NCBI GenBank assembly: GCA_015522345.1
Contig: WAML01000183.1
Location: 1-6,040 of the forward strand
Length of the DNA stretch: 6,040 nt
Reading direction: 5' to 3'
Origin: Desulfurococcales archaeon
GTDB taxonomy: Archaea; Thermoproteota; Thermoprotei_A; Sulfolobales; Desulfurococcaceae
Below are positions 1 to 5,823 of this stretch, piece by piece. The position numbers and the translations under genes are program-made. Numbering within the stretch: position 1 is the first letter of the stretch; every line of letters starts with the position of its first letter. The notes under the pieces were generated by a model. It saw nothing but the letters and a program-made list of their open reading frames with translations. It did no database searches and had not been told where the DNA came from.

Positions 1-44
1 AATATATAGTATCTAGGTAAGATAATAGACTATGATAATAAAAG

Positions 45-52
45 TTTTATAA
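45..52 (+). promoter_or_regulatory. Candidate TATA box (box A) for the aCPSF1 gene
   Basis: The octamer TTTTATAA follows an A-rich stretch (ATAAAAG) that could serve as a BRE. Archaeal transcription normally starts about 25 bases downstream of the box, which would put the start near 75 and give a leader of about 90 bases before the TTG at 168. All three plus-strand frames are closed by stop codons within the first 20 bases, so this region is intergenic and a promoter is expected here. In AT-rich DNA such a match is weak evidence by itself. Confidence 0.4.
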
Positions 53-151
53 GGTATTTATCTAAACCCCATATACGTGAAAGAATTTTGTCCTAGTAAA
101 TCATAGTATTTATCTCTGAATACAGTCAGTACATTGGAGGCACATATTGTA

Positions 152-157
152 GAGGTG
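152..157 (+). promoter_or_regulatory. Ribosome binding site that decides the aCPSF1 start
   Basis: GAGGTG matches the archaeal anti-Shine-Dalgarno and ends 10 bases before the TTG at 168. The next in-frame candidate, an ATG at 183, would be 25 bases away, which is too far. An in-frame TAG at 150-152 rules out any more upstream start. A second strong match, GGAGG at 136-140, lies further upstream and is discussed in the findings. Confidence 0.65.
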
Positions 158-167
158 TTTTTGTGTA

Positions 168-2123
168 TTGAGAAAAATTACTATGGATCGATCTAGAGAA
201 TATGTGCTAAAAACAATAGTTGCTGAAATGCCTCCAGAAGTACAGCTAACTAGGATAGAATTTGAAGGACCTGAAATAGCTATTTATGTTAGGAATAGGA
301 AGGCTATAGCTGATAAACTGGATCTAGTGAAATCTATCGCTAAGAAAGTTAAGAAGAGAGTTGTAGTGAGAATAGATCCTTCTGCAAGACTGCATCCAGA
401 AGAGGCAAAGGATAAAATACTTGAGCTAGTTCCGAAGGATGCAGGTATCGATCCAAAAAGCATGATCTTCGACGACACCCTAGGAGAAGTATGGATTAAA
501 GCTGAAAAACCAGGTTTAGTCATAGGCAAGGGTGCTAAGCTAAGACATTTAATAATGGCTGAAACTGGCTGGAGACCAGTAGTTGTTAGAGCCAGTCCTC
601 TTGAGTCAAAGACATTGAATATTGTAATAAACTACATGCTTAGTGAAAGCGATTATCGATTGAACTTCTTAAGGCATATTGGAGAACGTATACATAGAGA
701 TGTTATTTTTAAGACAAATTATGTAAGAATAACGGCGCTAGGGGGATTCATGGAAGTTGGTAGATCGGCAATTCTTTTAGAGACTAGGGAGAGCAGGATA
801 TTATTAGACTTAGGAGTAAATGTTGGAGCCCCAGATTATGAACACATGTATCCATACATTGATATAGATTCTCTAAAGATAGAAGAACTAGATGCAGTTG
901 TTATAACACATGCACATCTAGATCACTGTGGCCTTGTACCGCTTCTCTATAAATACGGGTATAGAGGTCCTGTGTATGTTACAAAGCCTACTAGAGAATT
1001 AATGGCTTTAATGCTTAGAGACTATATAGAGGTTACTCAACGTGAAGGCAGATCTCCTCCTTATACAGAAAAAGACCTTTTAACACTGATACTACATACA
1101 ATACCTTTAGAGTATAATGAAGTAACTGATGTTGCTCCAGATGTTAAAATAACCTTCTATAATGCAGGCCATATACTGGGCTCTGCCATAGTCCATATAC
1201 ATGTTGGCGCTGGACTACATAATATAGTCTATACTGGAGACTTCAAATACTCTAATACACGATTGCTTGAGAGAGCCAATGATAAATTCCCTCGTGTAGA
1301 GACTTTGATTATGGAGTCAACCTATGGTGCTACAAAGCAGCAGAGTAGACGAGAAGCTGAAGAAGCACTGGTAACAGTTATTAAGAAGACTATAGAGAAG
1401 GGAGGTAATGTACTTATACCAGTATTTGCTGTAGGTCGTGGCCAAGAAATAATGTTAGTAATAAATGGTGCTATTGAGAAAAAACTTATTCCTCCTATAA
1501 ATGTCTATATAGAGGGTTTAGTTAATGAAGTAACTGCTGTACATACAGAGTATCCTGAGTACTTGAATAGAGAACTTAGAGAACGTATATATCGTGGAGA
1601 AAACCCATTTACAGCTGACTACTTCAATATTATAGAGGGTCGTGTAGCACGACCCGATATTATAGAGGATAGGCCTTCTCTCATAATTGCTACATCAGGT
1701 ATGCTTACCGGGGGGCCGGCTGTAGAGTATCTTAAGCTCATGGCTAGCGATCCTAGAAACACACTAGTTTTCGTAGGCTATCAAGCTGAAGGTACTCTTG
1801 GCAGAAAAATAAAGGATGGCTTAAGAGAACTACAGGTGATAACTAGCGATAACAAGATTGAAGTTATTAAAATAAACATGGACGTGTATAGTATTGAAGG
1901 GTTTAGTGGACATAGTGACCAAGATGAGTTACTAAGGTATGTACGGAATATATCTCCAAAGCCTCGAAACATTATATTGAATCATGGAGAACCAACTGCT
2001 ATTGCAACTCTATCGCTCTTAGTTAAAAGACTTGTTAGAAATAATAAACTAGGCTACCAAGCTAATACACGAGTATACACTCCAATGATACTGGATTCTC
2101 TAAACTTATCTGCACGTAGGTAA
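168..2123 (+). CDS. fttA: aCPSF1/FttA: KH-KH-MBL-beta-CASP ribonuclease, transcription termination factor
   Basis: This 651-residue protein has the full archaeal CPSF1 architecture. An N-terminal KH-type RNA-binding region (about residues 1-145) carries a GKG loop at 120-122. A metallo-beta-lactamase fold follows, with HAHLDH at 248-253, a metal-binding His335 (NAGH) and Asp358 (TGD). The beta-CASP domain has motif A Glu383 (ESTYG), motif B His582 (GHSD) and motif C His606 (NHGE); the conserved ATSGMLTGG is at 508-516. All expected zinc ligands are present, so it should be an active endonuclease, possibly also a 5'-3' exonuclease. In other archaea this family cleaves nascent RNA at U-rich 3' ends and drives transcription termination; that role is inferred here by homology. 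The length is close to the family's usual roughly 635 residues. The TTG start is chosen because GAGGTG lies 10 bases upstream and an in-frame stop lies at 150. The next gene starts 51 bases after the stop. Confidence 0.96.
   Translation: MRKITMDRSREYVLKTIVAEMPPEVQLTRIEFEGPEIAIYVRNRKAIADKLDLVKSIAKKVKKRVVVRIDPSARLHPEEAKDKILELVPKDAGIDPKSMIFDDTLGEVWIKAEKPGLVIGKGAKLRHLIMAETGWRPVVVRASPLESKTLNIVINYMLSESDYRLNFLRHIGERIHRDVIFKTNYVRITALGGFMEVGRSAILLETRESRILLDLGVNVGAPDYEHMYPYIDIDSLKIEELDAVVITHAHLDHCGLVPLLYKYGYRGPVYVTKPTRELMALMLRDYIEVTQREGRSPPYTEKDLLTLILHTIPLEYNEVTDVAPDVKITFYNAGHILGSAIVHIHVGAGLHNIVYTGDFKYSNTRLLERANDKFPRVETLIMESTYGATKQQSRREAEEALVTVIKKTIEKGGNVLIPVFAVGRGQEIMLVINGAIEKKLIPPINVYIEGLVNEVTAVHTEYPEYLNRELRERIYRGENPFTADYFNIIEGRVARPDIIEDRPSLIIATSGMLTGGPAVEYLKLMASDPRNTLVFVGYQAEGTLGRKIKDGLRELQVITSDNKIEVIKINMDVYSIEGFSGHSDQDELLRYVRNISPKPRNIILNHGEPTAIATLSLLVKRLVRNNKLGYQANTRVYTPMILDSLNLSARR
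1627..1668 (+). repeat. Perfect hairpin flanked by a 12-bp direct repeat inside aCPSF1
   Basis: GGGTCGTG (1637-1644) and CACGACCC (1648-1655) form a perfect 8-base-pair stem with a three-base loop. The exact 12-mer ATATTATAGAGG occurs at 1627-1638 and again at 1657-1668, a period of 30 bases, so the first copy overlaps the stem by two bases. In the protein this gives two similar pieces, NIIEGR and DIIEDR, ten residues apart, just before the conserved ATSGML segment. It is in frame and does not disrupt the gene. It may be chance plus coding constraint, a past in-frame duplication, or an mRNA structure. Confidence 0.7.
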
Positions 2124-2174
2124 GAGTAGAAAAGACAAATAATGTACTTATGTATGTATTACTAGGGGATACAA

Positions 2175-2984
2175 TTGTATAGGCTACAGAGAGTTATATC
2201 GTTGCTAACGGATTTTGGGCTAAAAGATCCTTATGTTGGAGTTATGAAGGGAGTTATATACTCTATAAATCCCTATGCTATAGTAGTTGATATTACTCAT
2301 GATGTACCTAAGTTCAATATTGATGTAGCGTCAACAATATTGTTGGTTTCCTACAAATACTTTCCTAAAGGAACAATTCATGTCTGTGTTGTAGATCCAG
2401 GAGTAGGTACTAGTAGAAAAGCTATTCTCGTTAAAACTAGGAATTACTTCTTTATAGGGCCGGATAACGGATGTTTATATAAAGCCATTGTAGATGATGG
2501 AATTATAGAAGTCTATGACATAAGTGATAGCCCTTATAGTCTAAAGAATAAATCATATACTTTCCACGGTAGAGACCTATTTTCTCCTGTTGCCGCTTAT
2601 TTATCTCTAGGGATACCTCCGGAAAAACTAGGTACGCCTTATGAAGGAGAGTTGATAAAGCCTAGTACAGTAGGTATTGAAATACTTGATTCTTGTGTAA
2701 AAGGCTATATTGTATACATTGATGGATTTGGTAATTTAATGACGAATATAGAGTCTCGCTATGTTAGGGAAATAGGCATAGATTATGGTAAGTTCATTAA
2801 AGTGTTTGTAGGAGGTAACGAGTTTAAGTGTTTATATGAAAAAAGCTTTGGATATGTAGAGAAAGGTAATTTTATATCGTACATTAATAGCTGGGGCTAT
2901 TTAGAGATAGGTGTAAACCAGGGATCTGCTGCAGAGAAGTTGAGAGCCCATGTAGGTGAAGAAGTTAAGGTGTGTCTGGATTGA
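2175..2984 (+). CDS. DUF62-family S-adenosyl-L-methionine hydrolase (adenosine-forming)
   Basis: This 269-residue protein belongs to the SAM hydroxide adenosyltransferase family, whose members hydrolyse SAM to adenosine and methionine in the cytoplasm. The N-terminal signature LLTDFGLKDPYVGVMKG is at residues 10-26. The catalytic Asp-Arg-His triad known from the archaeal enzymes is visible as Asp74 (VDPGVG), Arg81 and His131 (TFHGRD), with GPDNG at 95-99 and a C-terminal NQGSAAEKL. It lacks obvious signs of the related fluorinases and chlorinases; length and spacing fit the hydrolases. The TTG start is the only sensible one: an in-frame TAG lies four codons upstream at 2163, no other start codon precedes the conserved core, and AGGGG at 2164-2168 is suitably placed. 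The next gene overlaps its stop by four bases, so the two are probably translationally coupled. The physiological reason for SAM hydrolysis in archaea is not settled. Confidence 0.93.
   Translation: MYRLQRVISLLTDFGLKDPYVGVMKGVIYSINPYAIVVDITHDVPKFNIDVASTILLVSYKYFPKGTIHVCVVDPGVGTSRKAILVKTRNYFFIGPDNGCLYKAIVDDGIIEVYDISDSPYSLKNKSYTFHGRDLFSPVAAYLSLGIPPEKLGTPYEGELIKPSTVGIEILDSCVKGYIVYIDGFGNLMTNIESRYVREIGIDYGKFIKVFVGGNEFKCLYEKSFGYVEKGNFISYINSWGYLEIGVNQGSAAEKLRAHVGEEVKVCLD
2967..2972 (+). promoter_or_regulatory. Ribosome binding site for the NMN adenylyltransferase, inside the SAM hydrolase gene
   Basis: AAGGTG ends 8 bases before the TTG at 2981 and lies within the last codons of the upstream gene. 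The alternative GTG start at 2972 would use the last base of this site as its first base and would be left with a GGTGA about 12 bases upstream. The site therefore favours the TTG at 2981. Confidence 0.55.
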
Positions 2985-3502
2985 GTAGAGTAAAAAGAGT
3001 ATTATATCCTGGTAGATTCCAGCCTTTCCATATGGGTCATTTAAGAGTTGTAGAGGATCTCTTAAAGAAATTTGATGAAATAGTTATTGTTATAGGTAGT
3101 GCTCAAGAAGCTTTTACTTGCCAAAATCCTTTTACTGCAGGAGAGCGTCTAGAGATGATAGATCTTGCATTGAGGGAGGAAGGTATTAACAGGAATAAGT
3201 ACTGGCTTGTACCAGTGCCTGATATAAATAAGCCTTTAGCTTGGACAACTTATGTGCTCGGTATGATTCCTAGAGTAGATGCTGTAGCTACAGGAAATCC
3301 GCATGTAGCTGGTATTTATCGTTGGCTAGGATATAATGTTATAGAGCTAACTCTCTATAAACCGGAGATATATAATGGAACCAGGATTAGACATTTAATG
3401 ACGTATAGTGATGAATGGATAAACAGAGTTCCTAGGAGTGTTGCTGAGTATATTATCAGAATAAATGGAGTTTCTCGTGTAAAGAAAGTATGTTATGGGT
3501 AA
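2981..3502 (+). CDS. nadM: Archaeal-type nicotinamide-nucleotide adenylyltransferase (NMNAT)
   Basis: This enzyme joins NMN and ATP to make NAD+, the last common step of NAD synthesis and salvage. The 173-residue protein is a complete archaeal-type NMNAT. The nucleotidyltransferase signature GRFQPFHMGH is at residues 11-20, GSAQ at 39-42, NPFTAGER at 49-56, GNP at 105-107, and the C-terminal phosphate-binding NGTRIR at 132-137. The family is usually about 170-185 residues. The start at TTG 2981 is preferred because AAGGTG lies 8 bases upstream and because TTGA then forms a four-base start/stop overlap with the SAM hydrolase. A GTG at 2972 would add three residues and cannot be excluded. The overlap implies translational coupling, and rtcA follows after 25 bases. 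Confidence 0.94.
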   Translation: MSRVKRVLYPGRFQPFHMGHLRVVEDLLKKFDEIVIVIGSAQEAFTCQNPFTAGERLEMIDLALREEGINRNKYWLVPVPDINKPLAWTTYVLGMIPRVDAVATGNPHVAGIYRWLGYNVIELTLYKPEIYNGTRIRHLMTYSDEWINRVPRSVAEYIIRINGVSRVKKVCYG

Positions 3503-3515
3503 ATAAATTGTATTG

Positions 3516-3520
3516 GGTGG
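3516..3520 (+). promoter_or_regulatory. Ribosome binding site that sets the rtcA start at ATG 3528
   Basis: GGTGG lies 7 bases before the ATG at 3528. A longer reading frame beginning with TTG at 3513 would contain this site within its own first codons, so the shorter ATG start is favoured. Confidence 0.6.
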
Positions 3521-3527
3521 GCAACAT

Positions 3528-4595
3528 ATGGGTAAATACATAGAGATAGATGGTAGTATGGGTGAAGGTGGAGGGCAAATACTTAGGTATAGTCTTGCTC
3601 TATCAGCTGTTCTCCTAAAACCTGTCCATATATATAAGATTAGAGCTAAAAGGAGTAAACCTGGTTTAAGACCACAACATTTGACTGGAGTAAAAGCATT
3701 AGCTGAAATAACTAATGCTATAGTAAAAGGGGCTTCTGTAGGTAGTAGCGAAATATGGTTTGAGCCTCGTACAAGAAGAGGAGGTTATTATAAGTTCAAT
3801 ATAGGAACTGCTGGTAGTGTTACACTAGTTATCCAAGCTATATTGCCTGCTCTATTATACGCTGATAATGATAGTACAGTAGAAATTATAGGAGGCACTG
3901 ATGTAAACTGGAGTCCGCCAATAGATTATATGAGGTTTGTTTTTCTAAAGAATTTAGAAAGTTTTGGAGTTAGAGCAAGTATAGAGGTAAAGAGGAGAGG
4001 CCATTATCCCCGTGGCGGCGGCCATGTAGTATTAAGAGTGAAGAAACTTAGTAGATCATTATCATCAATAAACATTGTAGAAAGGGGAGAAATAAAAGGA
4101 ATTGAAGGAAGAAGTCATTGTGTAAAACTCCCTAGTCACGTAGCTATTAGACAAGCTAGGGCTGCTAGTAAGAAAATAGAAGAAGCACTTGGTATAAAGC
4201 CTCGTATTGAATTAGAATATTATGAGCCTGGGAGAGATCCTCATTTGGGGCCTGGAAGCGGTATAGTATTGTGGGCATATACGTCCCATAGTATAATTGG
4301 TTCTGATGCACTAGGTGAACGGGGTAAGCCAGCTGAAAAAGTTGGTGTAGAAGCAGCAGACAAACTTATTGATGAGTTAATGAAGGAGAAAGCATTTGAT
4401 AGACATATGGGTGATATGCTAATACCATATATATCGTTAGCTAAAGGATCTTCACGTATAGGAATTACATATATGACTCTACATACTTTAACAGCTATAG
4501 AAGTTACTAAGAAATTCCTTGAAGAAATAGATTTCAGAATTATAGGTGGATTAAACAAACCTAGTACAGTAGAAGTAAAAGGTATAGGATTATAA
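3528..4595 (+). CDS. rtcA: RNA 3'-terminal phosphate cyclase RtcA
   Basis: RtcA uses ATP to convert an RNA 3'-phosphate into a 2',3'-cyclic phosphate through a covalent enzyme-AMP intermediate. The 355-residue protein shows EGGGQILR at 13-20, PGLRPQHLTG at 45-54, GTAGS at 93-97, YPRGGG at 160-165, RGKPAEKVG at 265-273 and the nucleophile His293 in RHMGDML. The presence of this histidine separates it from the catalytically dead eukaryotic RCL1 branch. Length is near the usual 340 residues. The ATG at 3528 is chosen over a TTG at 3513 because GGTGG is placed correctly for the ATG and the family normally begins a few residues before the (I/L)DG.xGEGGGQ motif. It lies 25 bases after the NMNAT stop and is probably the last gene of that operon. 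The converging Nog1-like gene ends only 11 bases beyond its stop. Confidence 0.95.
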   Translation: MGKYIEIDGSMGEGGGQILRYSLALSAVLLKPVHIYKIRAKRSKPGLRPQHLTGVKALAEITNAIVKGASVGSSEIWFEPRTRRGGYYKFNIGTAGSVTLVIQAILPALLYADNDSTVEIIGGTDVNWSPPIDYMRFVFLKNLESFGVRASIEVKRRGHYPRGGGHVVLRVKKLSRSLSSINIVERGEIKGIEGRSHCVKLPSHVAIRQARAASKKIEEALGIKPRIELEYYEPGRDPHLGPGSGIVLWAYTSHSIIGSDALGERGKPAEKVGVEAADKLIDELMKEKAFDRHMGDMLIPYISLAKGSSRIGITYMTLHTLTAIEVTKKFLEEIDFRIIGGLNKPSTVEVKGIGL

Positions 4596-4606
4596 ATATC
4601 ATAAAC

Positions 4607-5638
4607 TTAGTTGCTCTCTTTACTCCTATTCTTGACCACACTAATTATTTTATTCAATAACTCGTCTACTCCATAACCTTCTTTAGCCGATATAGGTATT
4701 ACTTCAAGTTTGTACTTATCTCCAATAACTTGTTTAATTTTTTCAATAGACTCCTTAGGTGTTATATCTATCTTATTGATGCAGACAAGTATATTTGTTC
4801 CCACAATTTTCATAACATCGTTTAACACATTTAATTGTTCATCTAGGGTATAGTAAGCACTCGGTGATACATCTATCAAGTATATAGTGTAATCAGCTAA
4901 ATACTTAATAGCATATATAGCTCTGAGTTCGATAGGGTTTCTTTCGCTAATAGGTCTATCAAGGATTCCAGGGGTATCTATAAATGCTATTCTAATACCT
5001 GGTTCTTTCATCATATGACCTACTATGATATTTTTTGTAGTAAAAGGATATGAGGCTATTTCTGGTTTTGCTGTAGAAAGTTTCGAAACTAGAGTAGATT
5101 TACCTACTTGAGGCATACCTGCTACTATAACTTTAATTTCATCATCTCTAATTACAGGCATTTTAGATAATTCTTTTAGACTCTCCTTAATTCTTTCTAA
5201 AAGTCTTTTTCTTCTCTTTATAATGGATAACATTCTCCCAATAGCTGATCTATACAAGATCTTTGCTTCATATTCATTAGTTGAAGACTTTATTGAAACA
5301 ATATACTGGTTGTATATTTTCTTTAGAATCTTTATTCTAACCCTATAATACCTTAAGAGGTCTTCAGGGTAATGGTCTGTATTCATCTTAAATAATTCTT
5401 TGTAAAACACATTTTGTCTCTGGAGTACTTCAAGTGCTTTTACCAACTTTGTTAATTCACTATACAGTATATTGTATGTAGTTTCGATCTTTTTTGCATA
5501 AATAGTTTTTAATCTGTATAGTTTACTTCTATACCTTCTTGTTCTAGGTATTCTTATATTCTCTAGTCTTTTACTTATATAATTCAGTAGTTCTTCGTAA
5601 TTCTTTATATAGTACCTCTTTAGTTCTTCTACTGACAT
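4607..5638 (-). CDS. Nog1-like GTPase (Obg/HflX superfamily), probable ribosome assembly factor
   Basis: In 343 residues there is a basic, helical N-terminal region (about 1-160, rich in Lys, Arg and Tyr), as in the Nog1 N-terminal domain, then a G domain. Visible motifs are G1 GMPQVGKS (174-181), the superfamily G2 region YPFTTK (197-202), G3 DTPG (221-224), G4 NKID (288-291) and G5 SAKEG (317-321). Length and domain order fit archaeal Nog1; there is no C-terminal TGS domain, which argues against DRG, and no Obg glycine-rich domain. Eukaryotic Nog1 acts in large-subunit maturation, so a role on the 50S subunit is inferred. The usual P-loop Asn (NVGKS) is Gln here. The ATG at 5638 is preferred to a TTG two codons upstream, because an AGGG lies 6 bases before the ATG but directly abuts the TTG. 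It is divergent from the thiolation gene and convergent with rtcA. Confidence 0.9.
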   Translation of the reverse strand: MSVEELKRYYIKNYEELLNYISKRLENIRIPRTRRYRSKLYRLKTIYAKKIETTYNILYSELTKLVKALEVLQRQNVFYKELFKMNTDHYPEDLLRYYRVRIKILKKIYNQYIVSIKSSTNEYEAKILYRSAIGRMLSIIKRRKRLLERIKESLKELSKMPVIRDDEIKVIVAGMPQVGKSTLVSKLSTAKPEIASYPFTTKNIIVGHMMKEPGIRIAFIDTPGILDRPISERNPIELRAIYAIKYLADYTIYLIDVSPSAYYTLDEQLNVLNDVMKIVGTNILVCINKIDITPKESIEKIKQVIGDKYKLEVIPISAKEGYGVDELLNKIISVVKNRSKESN

Positions 5639-5690
5639 AGTCAACCCTTATTATTGGATAAGATCGTGTTATCCACCAAACCTAGTTTAA

Positions 5691-5717
5691 CTTTAATATA
5701 TTAGAGGTATATTATAA
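5691..5717 (-). promoter_or_regulatory. Candidate promoter region of the Nog1-like gene
   Basis: Read on the minus strand, two TATA-like stretches lie here: TTATAATATA (5717-5708) and TATATTAAAG (5700-5691). Either would place a transcription start roughly 30-50 bases before the ATG at 5638. I cannot choose between them. The region must contain a promoter for this gene because its upstream neighbour is divergent. Confidence 0.3.
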
Positions 5718-5741
5718 CTAGCTTTAAGCGGATTAATTATG

Positions 5742-5750
5742 TATATATAA
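5742..5750 (+). promoter_or_regulatory. Candidate TATA box for the TtuA/NcsA-type gene
   Basis: TATATATAA lies about 75 bases before the ATG at 5824, which would put the transcription start near 5770-5775 and give a leader of about 50 bases. The surrounding DNA is AT-rich, so the match is only moderately informative. A TTTAAA at 5806-5811 is too close to the ATG to act as the promoter. Confidence 0.3.
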
Positions 5751-5810
5751 CTGTGTTTTAGAGTGTATGCATTACAGAGTAAGGTGTTGTCTATAAGTAA
5801 GAATGTTTAA

Positions 5811-5816
5811 AGAGGT
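5811..5816 (+). promoter_or_regulatory. Ribosome binding site of the TtuA/NcsA-type gene
   Basis: AGAGGT ends 7 bases before the ATG at 5824 and supports that start. A second SD-like AAGGTG at 5781-5786 has no useful start codon at normal distance. Confidence 0.6.
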
Positions 5817-5823
5817 TTAGTCA

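Noticed and set aside
1..167. Search for a gene or guide RNA in the left-hand intergenic region
   Set aside because: All plus frames stop within 20 bases, minus-strand start codons are followed quickly by stops, and no box C/D pair or tRNA-like fold is seen; only the promoter and leader of aCPSF1 are supported.
284..529. Minus-strand open frame of 81 codons inside the aCPSF1 gene
   Set aside because: It lies wholly within a well-supported gene on the other strand, has no ribosome binding site of note, and gives a low-complexity Ser/Leu/Phe-rich product typical of an antisense shadow.
1781..1972. Minus-strand open frame of 63 codons inside the aCPSF1 gene
   Set aside because: It is a shadow of the conserved beta-CASP C-terminal region, with no recognisable motif.
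2494..2530. GATGATGG followed by similar motifs, resembling box C of a C/D guide RNA
   Set aside because: It lies in conserved SAM hydrolase coding sequence, and I found no matching box D or C'/D' layout. A similar ATGATGA on the minus strand near 5140 is also just coding sequence.
3513..3527. Upstream TTG extension of rtcA by five codons
   Set aside because: The extension would swallow the GGTGG ribosome binding site that fits the ATG at 3528, and the extra residues are not expected in the family.
4241..4558. Minus-strand open frame of 105 codons inside rtcA
   Set aside because: It is antisense to the conserved catalytic part of rtcA, and its Ser/Ile/Pro-rich product looks like a frame shadow.
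5763..5820. Tiny frames between the divergent genes (15-codon GTG frame ending at 5810; ATG frame at 5803-5820)
   Set aside because: Very short, no properly spaced ribosome binding site, no recognisable peptide; likely part of the leader of the TtuA/NcsA-type gene.
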